A DNA stretch of 54,435 nucleotides from Gottfriedia endophytica (GCF_017814275.1 NZ_JAGIYQ010000021.1:1-54435); one strand, 5' to 3'; positions 21,084-30,800 are shown, numbered from the stretch's first letter. Notes: generated by a model not told the origin, from the sequence alone. A program made the numbers and translations.

Positions 21084-21114
21084 AACAAAAAACGCACTCT
21101 TTTTCGAGTGCGTT
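21084..21114 (-). terminator. yabR terminator
   Basis: The arms AACGCACTC and GAGTGCGTT with a GAAAAA loop are followed by TTTTTTG on the minus strand. It separates the divIC-yabR end from the tRNA genes. Confidence 0.85.
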
Positions 21115-21151
21115 ATCTATATAGTGATTTATGTCCTTACAAGGCAGCTAA

Positions 21152-21607
21152 TTAACCTCGGCGAGCTCCACGACCACCACGTTTTGATTCTGTGTTACGT
21201 TTCAGAGAAGTAAGACGATCTTCGCTATCTTTTAAAAACTTACTCAACTTTTGATCGAATGATTCTTTCGCTGGACGTTGGTCTCTATCTCTACGGTTTT
21301 GATCTTTGTTACGGTTGAAAGAAGGTCTACTAGGACGCTGCGGTCTTTGTTCTCCTTCTACTACAGGTGGACGATCTTTTGCTTTTTTAATAGATAATCC
21401 AATTTTCCCGTCTTTTTCTACGTTAATAACTTTTACTTCAACTTCATCGCCAACTTTTAAATGCTCATTAATATCTTTCACATAGTTGTCAGCTACTTCA
21501 CTAATGTGTACAAGTCCAGTTACTCCTCCTGGAAGTTCCACGAACGCACCAAAATTTGTAATACCTGTAACTTTTCCACTAACTTTGCTGCCTACCTCAA
21601 TTGACAT
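21152..21607 (-). CDS. yabR: S1-domain RNA-binding protein YabR
   Basis: A 151-residue protein. Residues 1-75 form one S1 domain (VGSKVSGKVTGITNFGAFVEL, GLVHISEVAD, KVINVEKDGKIGLSIK). A long basic, disordered tail follows, rich in Arg, Pro and Gly (RPQRPSRPSF, RGGRGARRG). It probably binds RNA or the ribosome, as related single-S1 proteins of Firmicutes do. Downstream of divIC as in B. subtilis; a single-gene or readthrough unit with its own terminator. Confidence 0.92.
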   Translation of the reverse strand: MSIEVGSKVSGKVTGITNFGAFVELPGGVTGLVHISEVADNYVKDINEHLKVGDEVEVKVINVEKDGKIGLSIKKAKDRPPVVEGEQRPQRPSRPSFNRNKDQNRRDRDQRPAKESFDQKLSKFLKDSEDRLTSLKRNTESKRGGRGARRG

Positions 21608-21692
21608 AAAAAAACTGTTCCTCCTTAAAAATGTATCAATGAATTTACTATATTATATAAAATAATAAAAACAAGTGTCAATGAAACGATGA

Positions 21693-22070
21693 TTACTTCA
21701 TATTTGGGAACACAATTTCATCTTTTTTTGAAAAAAATAATTTTTTTCTAGCTAACTGACTGATATACTGATCATCATTTAACTTAAGAATCATAGCCTT
21801 TGCATCCTCATTCTCTTTTTGAAGCTCACCCATTTTTTTCTCAAGTATACTTACTTGATGATTTTTCATCTGATTTAATTGAATCTGATTTTGAAGCATT
21901 TGTTGGAGAAAAATACCAGAAGGAACTGAAAAAGTAATAAATAAAATCATTCTTAAAAAAAACTTTTTTACGCTTCTGTTACGAGGTAATCCAGAAAGAT
22001 TTGTATCCGTACTTTCAATGTGCTCAGGAAGGTTATAACTTTTCACTTCAAGTTTCCTTGCTAACTCCAT
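21693..22070 (-). CDS. divIC: Cell-division protein DivIC
   Basis: Bitopic septum protein that works with FtsL and DivIB. The 125 residues have a basic cytoplasmic N-terminus (about 1-38), one transmembrane helix (about 39-58), an extracytoplasmic coiled coil (VSILEKKMGELQKENEDAKAM) and the conserved FtsB/DivIC tail DQYISQLARKKLFFSKKDEI. It starts immediately after the yabQ stop. Confidence 0.93.
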   Translation of the reverse strand: MELARKLEVKSYNLPEHIESTDTNLSGLPRNRSVKKFFLRMILFITFSVPSGIFLQQMLQNQIQLNQMKNHQVSILEKKMGELQKENEDAKAMILKLNDDQYISQLARKKLFFSKKDEIVFPNMK

Positions 22071-22679
22071 CTACTTTTTCCTCCTATCTATTAAATGCTT
22101 TACTTTTCTAATAGTAGTAAGGAAGGTATTCTTCTTCTTTTCGTAAAAACCTTTTAATTGAAATAAAATGTTTTTGACTCGTTTTGGCACAAAAAACCAT
22201 ATTATCCTAGCGAAAAATCGAAGAATTGCTAATAGTACGTTGTAAAGTACACGGATCAGTCGAACAAAAATATGAAAAATAAATAAAATAAGTGCAACGA
22301 ACACTTTTATGAGCCCGCGAATTGGCCTAATGATTATAGCCTGAACAATTCTTACAATTACCATTGTTGTACGTAATATAAGTTGAATAATAAACTCTAA
22401 TATTCTTTTATATGGTTTTTGTAATAAACTCTGATAAGCTGCAAATCCACAAAGAATAGCAAGGAATATATAAACTCTCAGTTCACCTTCATTGACTGAA
22501 TACAACACATAAAAAATGAATAATCCTTGGAAGATCCAAAATAAGATATCAGTGACATAGACAAGTAGCTTCTTACTTTTTCGATTTAAAAAACGATGGT
22601 AAGTGTCTAGTGCCATCCCTAAATAAGCACCCATACCAACCATCGCAATCATTGAGTAGAATTGAACCTTTAAGCTCAT
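22071..22679 (-). CDS. yabQ: Spore-cortex membrane protein YabQ
   Basis: The 202-residue polytopic protein has an N-terminal YabQ domain with about four hydrophobic segments (FYSMIAMVGMGAYLGMALD, LFWIFQGLFIFYVLYSV and others). A long hydrophobic, Arg-rich stretch follows (IVRIVQAIIIRPIRGLIKV), then a basic tail. In B. subtilis it is a sigma-E gene needed for cortex formation and sits in the forespore membranes. It overlaps yabP by 4 bp. The C-terminal half is longer than I expect from the core domain. Confidence 0.9.
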   Translation of the reverse strand: MSLKVQFYSMIAMVGMGAYLGMALDTYHRFLNRKSKKLLVYVTDILFWIFQGLFIFYVLYSVNEGELRVYIFLAILCGFAAYQSLLQKPYKRILEFIIQLILRTTMVIVRIVQAIIIRPIRGLIKVFVALILFIFHIFVRLIRVLYNVLLAILRFFARIIWFFVPKRVKNILFQLKGFYEKKKNTFLTTIRKVKHLIDRRKK

Positions 22680-22990
22680 TTAAATAATTTGCTAAAGAGA
22701 CCTTTAGCTTTCCCCGTTGAATGCTCATCTAAATAGCATAATTCATTAACTTTTCCTTTAATTGCTACATGTCCTTTTTCAACATCCAAGTTTTTCATTT
22801 GTAAATTTTGTCCTTTAATATGTAAAAAACCAAGTACCGTCTCTACTAAAAATTCTTCACTATCGAAGCTTTCCACTTGCTTCACACCAGTAATTTCTAA
22901 ATATCTTCTTCCTTTTAAGATTAAATCTTGATCAACCACCTGGCTTTGTTGGTTTTGACTATTATTTATCGATTGATAAGAATTACTCAT
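22676..22990 (-). CDS. yabP: Sporulation protein YabP
   Basis: A small YabP/YqfC-family protein (104 residues). Conserved segments are LILKGRRYLEITGVKQVESFDSE and LGFLHIKGQNLQMKNLD followed by GHVAIKGKVNEL. In B. subtilis the gene is under sigma-E and, with yabQ, needed for cortex formation. I start at the ATG at 22988-22990 because GGAGGG lies 7 nt upstream; the ATG five codons earlier has no ribosome site. An AGAAAAGAT...ATCTTTTCT hairpin lies in its leader. Confidence 0.9.
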   Translation of the reverse strand: MSNSYQSINNSQNQQSQVVDQDLILKGRRYLEITGVKQVESFDSEEFLVETVLGFLHIKGQNLQMKNLDVEKGHVAIKGKVNELCYLDEHSTGKAKGLFSKLFK

Positions 22991-23082
22991 AACAAGTCCC
23001 TCCATACACTCATTAGAAAAGATCGTATCTTAAATGACTACTATCTTTTCTGTTTGTACAAGTATATGAAGGGATTACATAA

Positions 23083-23352
23083 TTAGAACAAGCTATCTGA
23101 TTGTTTTTCTTCACCTATAATTGTATACATGTTATCTGCTTCTTCTTTACGAACGATTTCTTTCAACTCATTAATTTTTGCAGTAACAATTTTTTGTCCG
23201 AAACGAATTTTCAGCTCATCTCCAACCTTCACATCTGAAGATGCTTTGGCTACAGTTCCGTTAATTGTAATTCTACCTTGATCTGCTACTTCTTTTGCTA
23301 AAGTTCGGCGTTTGATAATACGGGAAACTTTTAAAAATTTATCTAATCTCAT
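23083..23352 (-). CDS. rqcP: RqcP (YabO), S4-domain ribosome-quality-control factor
   Basis: An 89-residue S4 RNA-binding protein of the Hsp15/YabO type: MRLDKFLKVSRIIKRRTLAK, then GRITINGTVAKASSDVKVGD. In B. subtilis RqcP binds stalled 50S subunits with RqcH and supports poly-alanine tailing. I take the ATG at 23350-23352; a TTG one codon upstream is less likely. It directly follows yabN, 14 bp away. Confidence 0.92.
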   Translation of the reverse strand: MRLDKFLKVSRIIKRRTLAKEVADQGRITINGTVAKASSDVKVGDELKIRFGQKIVTAKINELKEIVRKEEADNMYTIIGEEKQSDSLF

Positions 23353-23366
23353 CAACCATCTCTCCC

Positions 23367-24821
23367 TTATTTCACTTTTTTCGCTTCATTCCAAATCGCA
23401 TCCATCTCTTCTAGTGTCACATCTTGGAAACTTTTTTGTAATTCATTTAATCGGTTTTCAATAAATTTGAATCGCGTTTCAAACTTTTTATTTGTTTTTA
23501 AAATCGCTTGTTCAGGATCTACATTTACAAAACGAGTTAAATTTACAATACTAAATAGTAAATCTCCTAGCTCTGCCTCTATGCCCGACTCATCTTTTGT
23601 TTCGATGGCTTCTAACACTTCGTGGAATTCTTCTTTAATTTTATCAAGAACTGGTGGCAATTCTGGCCAATCAAAACCAACTTTTGCTGCTTTTCTTTGA
23701 AGCATCTCAGCCTTCATTAAACCAGATAAGTCTTTTGGGATACCCGATAATATAGAATCTCTTTCTTTTCCTTTTTCTTGTTCCTTTAACGCTTGCCAGT
23801 TTGAGAGGACTTCTTGTTCCCCTTCCACCTGTACATCTCCAAACACATGAGGATGACGGAAAATTAATTTTTTTGAAAGTCCACGAATGACATCGTCAAT
23901 TGAAAAATAACCATCATCTTCGCCAATTTGAGCATGTAGCATGACTTGAAGAAGCACGTCACCTAATTCTTCAATGATATGTTCATCATCTTCTTCATCA
24001 ATTGCTTCTAGTAACTCATAGGCTTCCTCTAACAAATATTTTTTCAATGATGCATTCGTTTGTTTTTGATCCCACGGACAGCCATTTGGACCTCTCAACG
24101 TTTCAACGATTTTTCGAAGTGTAGTGAACTGATGGTAAGTTTGTTCTTCATTTTTAACTGGCGGTACATATACACTAGTTAAGTTATTAATCGTTGCTAC
24201 ACGGTCTAACTCATATAAAGGAACTTGCTGAATTTTTTCATTCGCACTACCTGCCGCTGTTACTACGGTAACTTCATAATCATCTGGTAATTGCTCCATT
24301 AGCGTTAATTTCGCGATAGAGGCTGTCATTTGATCATAAACTTGGCAAATGATCAAATGTTGTTTTAATGTAAGAATTTCATTATCAATTGATGTTGCAT
24401 CCACTAATTGAAACCCTTCAATTGGATCAATTTTAAGTGATGCAAACATAGCATCTAAAAAGCTTTGTCCACCTACTATATTCAGTTCGATTTCCTTTTG
24501 TTTTTCTAGTTCAATTAATAATTGAACTGTTCGTTCTGCTACAAGCGGATGCCCTGGAACAGCATACATTACTGGTTTTTTCTCCGCTTCTTGGCAAATT
24601 ACTTGTACGATTTCTTCGTAAACAGCCTCAAAAGCATCATGTTTTTCATAGATGTCGTCAAGAGCAGTGTATTGTAACCCTTCTTTTTCTAGCTCACTTA
24701 CAACAGGATGATCCTTTGTACGAAGAAAGAGATTGTCACTAGAAAGCAATGCTCGATAAATTCCGATTGGCATTTGTTCTAAATCACTGGCTCCTAACCC
24801 AATTACAGTAATATATTTCAA
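23367..24821 (-). CDS. yabN: YabN: tetrapyrrole-methylase-like plus MazG pyrophosphohydrolase
   Basis: Two-module protein of 484 residues. The N-terminal half resembles SAM-dependent tetrapyrrole methylases (YITVIGLGASDLEQMP, YAVPGHPLVAERT). The C-terminal half has two MazG domains with LLEEAYELLEAIDEED...EELGDVLLQ and EEFHEVLEAIE...EAELGDLLFS, the acidic Mg sites that hydrolyse NTPs. It may clear non-canonical NTPs; the methylase substrate is unknown. I start at TTG (24819-24821), 8 nt after AAGGAG; the ATG at 24848 overlaps yabM and has no ribosome site. Confidence 0.9.
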   Translation of the reverse strand: MKYITVIGLGASDLEQMPIGIYRALLSSDNLFLRTKDHPVVSELEKEGLQYTALDDIYEKHDAFEAVYEEIVQVICQEAEKKPVMYAVPGHPLVAERTVQLLIELEKQKEIELNIVGGQSFLDAMFASLKIDPIEGFQLVDATSIDNEILTLKQHLIICQVYDQMTASIAKLTLMEQLPDDYEVTVVTAAGSANEKIQQVPLYELDRVATINNLTSVYVPPVKNEEQTYHQFTTLRKIVETLRGPNGCPWDQKQTNASLKKYLLEEAYELLEAIDEEDDEHIIEELGDVLLQVMLHAQIGEDDGYFSIDDVIRGLSKKLIFRHPHVFGDVQVEGEQEVLSNWQALKEQEKGKERDSILSGIPKDLSGLMKAEMLQRKAAKVGFDWPELPPVLDKIKEEFHEVLEAIETKDESGIEAELGDLLFSIVNLTRFVNVDPEQAILKTNKKFETRFKFIENRLNELQKSFQDVTLEEMDAIWNEAKKVK

Positions 24822-24835
24822 GGCAAACACTCCTT

Positions 24836-26428
24836 TTATGACAGCCATTTTTGTAATTTTTTACTTTTTATAACTGCACTTAATTCCTCTAATTTAAATA
24901 ATTTTATCTTTAACATCAACAACGCAAAAATTATTGCTCCAATAGCGGCTGATGTCAGAGCTTCAACAAGCATGCGAAGACGAAGTGGTTGGATAAAACC
25001 AGCAACCCTTTCAAAAATCATTTCATAAAAATGTACACCATAATACATAATGAAAATGATAACTGCTAATTTCATTAAGAATTTTAATGAAAAAAGATTT
25101 ACTCTTACTAAACGATATAAATAGATCAAGTTAAGTAAAGCTACAACTGCCAATGCAATAACGGTTGAATAGGCAGCTCCTCGAGAACCAATCTGCTCCA
25201 TTAATAGTATGTTACCTATTAATTTCACTACACCACCTATTAAAACATTAATAGCCGGAATTAAACTTTTACCTAACCCCTGAGCAATTGTCGCTGCAGT
25301 AATAGCTAATCCTGCAAAAATAATTGATATACTTAACACACTTAATACATCCGTACCCAAATCATTTCGGTACAACATGATATTTGTTGGATGAATAATT
25401 GATATTAAACCAACTGTAGCAGCAGAACCTATTACAATACTTACTCTTACGGACGTTTCTATTCTTTTATGAATTTCTTCATGCTCTTTACGAACTAATG
25501 CACTTGAAATAAACGGGATCAGTGCTAATGAAAAAGATGAAGCAATGACAGCACCTAGTTGGATTAGTGGAAATCCACGGTCATATATCCCTTTTACTAA
25601 CTTTGCACCCTCTACATGATAACCATAGTGAACAAGTAAAGGATAAAATGAAAGGGAATCAATAAATTGAATAAACACTAATACCAAGCTACTTAAACTA
25701 AGCAGTATCCCTTGATAAAGAATTACTTTTAATTCTGCTTTATATTTTTTTATTGAGCGTATAGAAGGTATGGTTAGGCCTGAACCTTTAAACGAAGCCC
25801 AGTAAAGAAAAAATAGAATTGCAGCAACACTTCCAATGATTGAACCAGAAACTGCGCCAGCTCCAACTACATATAAATTATCAACATTAATAACAAGATA
25901 AATCGATAAAACTAAAATTGTACCAACACGAAATAGTTGCTCAATCACTTGACTAATTGATGTCGGGCCCATATCACCTAACCCCTGATAATACCCTCTA
26001 AAAACAGAAGTAATTGGCACAAATAAAAAACCAACCGAAACCATTTTAATCAGTAAAGTTAACTTATCATCCTTCATTAAATAATGTGCAATTTGACTAC
26101 TTCCTAAAAATAATACGGAGAAACAGATAATACCCATACACTGTAGAACTATAAAAGTAGCATAGGAAAGATCTCGTGCCCCTTGCTCATCTTTTCTTGC
26201 AATACGTTCAGCAACGAGAGTAGAAAGTACCATTGGAAAGCCATATGTAGAAAATGCTAGTGCCATTGCATAAATCGGATAGACCTGTTGGTAAATATAG
26301 TATCCTAAGTCACCAGCAATATTTTGGTAAGGAATTTTATAAAAAGCACTTAATATCTTTGAAAGTAATGAAGCAATTGTTATAAATAAAGCTCCTTGAA
26401 GAGCAGCCTTATGCTTTGGTTTTTGCAA
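24836..26428 (-). CDS. yabM: YabM, MOP/MATE-type lipid-linked glycan flippase family
   Basis: A 530-residue polytopic membrane protein with about 14 hydrophobic segments, of the SpoVB/RfbX (PST) branch of the MOP superfamily. The N-terminus GALFITIASLLSKILSAFYKIPYQNIAG is typical. In B. subtilis its relatives SpoVB and MurJ act in lipid II export; the YabM substrate is not settled. The start is TTG after GGGGGAG. It leads yabM-yabN-rqcP; its promoter must lie in or beyond the repeat array at 26.5-27.07 kb unless spoVT reads through. Confidence 0.88.
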   Translation of the reverse strand: MQKPKHKAALQGALFITIASLLSKILSAFYKIPYQNIAGDLGYYIYQQVYPIYAMALAFSTYGFPMVLSTLVAERIARKDEQGARDLSYATFIVLQCMGIICFSVLFLGSSQIAHYLMKDDKLTLLIKMVSVGFLFVPITSVFRGYYQGLGDMGPTSISQVIEQLFRVGTILVLSIYLVINVDNLYVVGAGAVSGSIIGSVAAILFFLYWASFKGSGLTIPSIRSIKKYKAELKVILYQGILLSLSSLVLVFIQFIDSLSFYPLLVHYGYHVEGAKLVKGIYDRGFPLIQLGAVIASSFSLALIPFISSALVRKEHEEIHKRIETSVRVSIVIGSAATVGLISIIHPTNIMLYRNDLGTDVLSVLSISIIFAGLAITAATIAQGLGKSLIPAINVLIGGVVKLIGNILLMEQIGSRGAAYSTVIALAVVALLNLIYLYRLVRVNLFSLKFLMKLAVIIFIMYYGVHFYEMIFERVAGFIQPLRLRMLVEALTSAAIGAIIFALLMLKIKLFKLEELSAVIKSKKLQKWLS

Positions 26429-26521
26429 TAGAATTACACTCCCCCTAATAAAAGGATAAACAGTTCAACCTTTAATGTATTACATTTCAATAGAAAATGT
26501 AAAGTTCCTTTATTATGAAAG

Positions 26522-27065
26522 GCGGAAGAACCTTGTTTATCTCCGAAAGGCGTTGGAGCAAATAACAAGAGAAGGGCGGGTTTTCCCTTCACTTGTTATT
26601 TGTGAAACGACCGAGGAGATAGGTTCTGTAGCTAGACAGTACGAAATGCGGAAGAGGCTCGCTTACCTCCGAAAGACATTGGAGCAAATAACATGGGAAG
26701 GGCGCCCTTTCCCTTCACTTGTTATTTGTGAAATGGCCGAGGAGGTAGTCTCTGTAGCTAGACATTAGAAAAGCGGAATGAACTCGTTTAGCTCTGAGAG
26801 GCGTTGGAGCAAAAACCATGGGAAGGGTGGTTTTTCCCTTCACTTGGTTTTTGTGAAACGACCGAAGAGCTAGTTCATGTAGCTAGACAGTACGAAATGC
26901 GGAAGAGGCTCGCTTACCTCCGAAAGGCGTTGGAGCAAATAACAAGAGAAGGGCGGGTTTTCCCTTCACTTGTTATTTGTGAAACGACCGAGGAGATAGG
27001 CTCTGCAGCTAGACAGTACGAAATGCGGGAGAGGCTCACTTACCGCATTCAGACATTGAAGAACC
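26522..27065. repeat. Tandem array of a 126-bp structured repeat (four units plus a partial fifth)
   Basis: Units start with GCGG at 26522, 26648, 26773, 26899 and 27025 (period 126, 125, 126, 126 bp). Each full unit folds as nested stems: an outer 6-bp stem, a 5-nt left bulge (TYGYT), a 7-bp stem, a short CGTT/AACG-type stem and a 17-bp stem ending AAGGG/CCCTT, then a conserved GTAGCTAGAC tail. The stems change in compensated fashion between units, for example TATCTCC/GGAGATA, TACCTCC/GGAGGTA and TAGCTCT/AGAGCTA. The array and the spoVT terminator fill the gap 26429-27121. Confidence 0.85.
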
Positions 27066-27070
27066 TCCAA

Positions 27071-27118
27071 CACAAAAAGCCACTCTCTTCCAACTATTAA
27101 CTGGAAAAGAGTGACTTT
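27071..27118 (-). terminator. spoVT terminator
   Basis: On the minus strand the arms GTCACTCTTTTCCA and TGGAAGAGAGTGGC form a hairpin with loop TTAATAG region, followed by TTTTTG. It directly follows the spoVT stop and separates it from the repeat array. Confidence 0.8.
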
Positions 27119-27121
27119 TAC

Positions 27122-27658
27122 TTATTGCTCCATTTGTCTTGCTAAAAAGTTTGTAGCAGTATCAACAGCTTTTTTCTCAACCTCACTGAGCGTTTTTTCT
27201 TTCGAAAAGATCACAACTGCTCCAATTGGGTCACCACTTGCTACTACTGGGCCTACTACATAGGATTGATATTTCTCAATTACACTTTCAATGAATGATG
27301 CTTCACCTGATTCCGTCACAAGCTGTGAGGACCGTTCTGGCATTATTTTTTCAATTAGTTCACCGATATTTTTATTTAAATATTCCTTTTTTGACACACC
27401 TGCAACCGCAACAACTGAATCACGATCACTAATTAAAACTGTGTGGCCAAGACTATCATATAGAGCATCTGCATACTCTTTTGCAAAATCACTTAGTTCA
27501 CTGATAGGAGAATATTTTTTTAAGATAACCTCTCCATCACGGTCAACAAATATTTCTAATGGATCCCCCTCCCTGATTCGTAGGGTTCTCCTAATTTCTT
27601 TTGGAATAACTACTCTGCCTAAATCGTCGATTCGACGAACAATTCCTGTTGCTTTCAT
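27122..27658 (-). CDS. spoVT: Stage V sporulation transcription regulator SpoVT
   Basis: Forespore regulator of sigma-G genes. Residues 1-50 form an AbrB-type swapped-hairpin DNA-binding domain (GIVRRIDDLGRVVIPKEIRR, LRIREGDPLEIFVD); residues 55-178 form a GAF-like domain (SLGHTVLISDRDSVVAVAG, VGPVVASGDPIGAVVIFS). I start at the ATG at 27656-27658, which gives 178 residues, the length I expect for SpoVT. GAGGAGG lies 12 nt upstream, a rather long spacing. Confidence 0.96.
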   Translation of the reverse strand: MKATGIVRRIDDLGRVVIPKEIRRTLRIREGDPLEIFVDRDGEVILKKYSPISELSDFAKEYADALYDSLGHTVLISDRDSVVAVAGVSKKEYLNKNIGELIEKIMPERSSQLVTESGEASFIESVIEKYQSYVVGPVVASGDPIGAVVIFSKEKTLSEVEKKAVDTATNFLARQMEQ

Positions 27659-27748
27659 TCCTTTGAAGAGCCTCCTCACTTACTGCATGACTATATTGAT
27701 GTAAGATAGCTGAGTGAAAAATGAGGTAAGTTCACCCGTAATTACTGA

Positions 27749-27777
27749 TAGTATCCTACACAATAGCTGTTCTATAC
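27749..27777 (-). promoter_or_regulatory. Putative sigma-G/F promoter of spoVT
   Basis: On the minus strand GTATA (27773-27777) and GATACTA (27749-27755) are 17 bp apart, close to the sigma-G pattern (GHATR, then CATNHTA). It lies about 90 bp upstream of the ATG. B. subtilis spoVT is sigma-G dependent, which agrees. Confidence 0.45.
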
Positions 27778-27846
27778 AAAATAAGTGAGATTTTTTAACA
27801 CTAATGTAAAAGGTTACTTAAATAATCAACTTTTAGAAGAAAACCT

Positions 27847-30800
27847 TTAAGCATTAACGCTCTCTTTCTTCACATTTTTAAGGCCACTTAATATACCTTC
27901 AATTGTTGTTAACCAATCTGACTGCTTCTTGCCTTTCACATCTAACGTTATTTTCAGCTTCATCCCTTCCATTCCAAGACCTATACCACGTCCAAATGAA
28001 TTACACAACTGGAATAACTTACCACCATCAACTTTTGTACTTGCTTCTTCAGTAAGGTACATGCTTACATCAGATTTAGTTTGTTTAATTAACTCTACTT
28101 TTTCTGCTTTGGCTAGTATCTTAATATACGCAATTTGACATAAATAGCCAACCTCTTTCGGAAATTCTCCAAAACGGTCAATTAATTCGTCTTGTAAATC
28201 ATTTAATTCCTCAAATGTTTCAATTCCTCTAAAGTGTTTGTACATTTCAATCTTTTGCTTACTATCTTGAATATACGAGTCTGGAAGGTATGCATCCACA
28301 TCTAAATCAATTTCAATAGAGATATGGTCTTCTTTCTTGATTCCTCGACGCTCTTCGATTGCATCTTTTAGCATTTGAGAATATAGATCAAAACCTACCG
28401 AGTCAATAAACCCATGCTGCTGAGCACCAAGTAGATTTCCTGCTCCACGGATTGATAGATCTCGCATTGCGATCTTAAATCCAGAGCCTAATTCTGTGAA
28501 TTCTTTTATTGCTTGTAGACGCTTTTCTGCAACCTCTGTTAACACCTTGTCTTGTTTATAAGTGAAATAGGCATAAGCCACTCGATTTGAACGGCCTACT
28601 CGACCTCTTAACTGATACAAAGTTGATAATCCCATTCGGTCTGCATCATACACAATTAGGGTATTTACATTCGGAATATCCACTCCTGTTTCAATAATGG
28701 TTGTACTAACTAGTACGTCATACTGACCATCTAAAAAGTCATACATGACGGATTCTAATTCTCCTTCATTCAAACGTCCATGCGCCACTGCAACTTTAGC
28801 ATCTGGAACAAGCATTGAAATTCGCTCTGCCATACGCTCTATATCTTCAACTCTGTTATAAAGGAAGTATACTTGCCCGTCGCGTGCTAACTCACGCTCA
28901 ATGGCTTCACGAACTAAAGAAGGGTTATATTCTACAACGTATGTTTGAACAGGAAAACGATTCTCAGGTGGCGTTTCAATGACTGATAAATCTCGAACTC
29001 CTAACATCGACATATGTAATGTACGAGGAATTGGAGTTGCTGTTAATGTTAATACATCTACATTCGCTTTTAATTGTTTTATCTTCTCTTTATGCGTAAC
29101 ACCAAAACGTTGTTCTTCGTCAATAATTAATAAACCTAAGTCCTTGTAAACAATATCCTTTGAAAGTAAACGATGTGTCCCTACAACAATATCGATTGCT
29201 CCGTCTTTCAGCCCCTTCATCGTCTCTAATTGTTGTTTTCTAGAACGGAAACGATTTAGTAGACCAATGTTGATTGGGAAGTCCTGGTATCGCTCTCTTA
29301 ATGTTTCAAAATGCTGCTGTGCCAAAATAGTAGTGGGAACTAAAAATACTACCTGTTTCCCTTCAATAATGGATTTAAATGCCGCGCGAATTGCAACCTC
29401 GGTTTTTCCATACCCAACGTCACCGCATAGCAATCTGTCCATAGGACGCTCTCGTTCCATATCTTTCTTTATTTCATTAATTGATCGAATTTGGTCATCC
29501 GTTTCTTGATAAGGGAACGTACCTTCAAAATCTTGTTGTTCTGACGTATCAGGAGAAAATGCATAACCTTTCGATGCTTCACGTTCTGCATAAAGTTTAA
29601 TTAAATCATCCGCAATATCTTGGACAGATCCTTCAACTTTTTTCTTAACCTTTTTCCAATCACTACCACCAAGTTTATATATTTTTGGTTCTTTTCCTTC
29701 TGAACCGACATATTTTTGAACTTGGTCAATTTGTTCAATTGGAACAAATAATTTATCATCTCCATGATATCGAATATGAAGATAGTCTTTATGCACACCA
29801 TTTATTTCTAATGTTTCGATTCCTAAAAATTTTCCTATTCCATGATTCACATGAACAACATAATCTCCAACGTGAAGCTCTGAATAGTTTTTTATTCTCT
29901 CTGCATTAGACAATTTCGCATTACTACGTTTAGCTTTTTTAAATTTCTTTGTAAAAAGCTCTTTTTCAGTAATAATCGCAAATTTTTCTAAAGGTAATTC
30001 AAATCCAGTTAACAAATCACCCTTCATAATATGAACTGTCTTTGGTTTTAATTGGTCTACTGAAGAAATGATTTTACCTTCTATGTTGTAGTCATCAAGT
30101 ATACTTTCAATTTTATTAACACGTTCATCGCTAGCTCCTAGCATTACAATCGTATACTTATTTTTCTTCCAGCGTTCCAGCTCATTTTTTAACAAGTTCA
30201 TTTGACCATGGAATTCCTGCATTGTCTTACACTGAATTGAGACAATTTGTTCTGGTGCAGTATGATGAACTCTTCTAGGAAATAAGCTTGTATGGACTTG
30301 TTGTCTTTTTCTTGAATGCATCACAGCATATAAGTCATGTGAAAAAGACAGTCCTGAGATCGCATTTCCTTCTGATAAAAGTGATGTATACCACTCTGCC
30401 TCATCTTTTTTAACTTGCTCATATAATTCATGCACACGAGAAATCTCATCGATATAGATAAGCGCATCTTGTGGTAAGTAATCTATTAAACTGTATGGTT
30501 TTTCATAAATTAAAGATAGATATTTATAGATTTGATCAATTTGCTGACCTTGTTTTAATTGTTCTATTTCATAGCCAACCTTTGATACTAGTCGTTCTTT
30601 TAACTCTGCATCAGTAGTTTTAGTTAATGTAGCTTTAAACAGTTGCTCTATTTTTGTAATAGACTCTTTTATCTGTTCTGGTTTTACTAATCGTTCAGTA
30701 GCTGGCCCAATTTGAAATTGAGTATACTTATCTATTGAACGCTGATTTTCCACTGAAAAAGAACGAATTGAATCAATTTCTGTATCGAACAATTCGATCC

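Noticed and set aside
24822-24848. ATG start of yabN at 24848
   Set aside because: It overlaps yabM and has no ribosome site, while a TTG at 24819-24821 has AAGGAG at ideal spacing and gives the family N-terminus.
26522-27065. CRISPR-like tandem array
   Set aside because: The whole 126-bp unit repeats without unique spacers, and no cas genes are present.
27122-27658. AbrB itself
   Set aside because: The N-terminus is AbrB-like, but the GAF-like C-terminal domain, 178-residue length and place next to mfd identify SpoVT.
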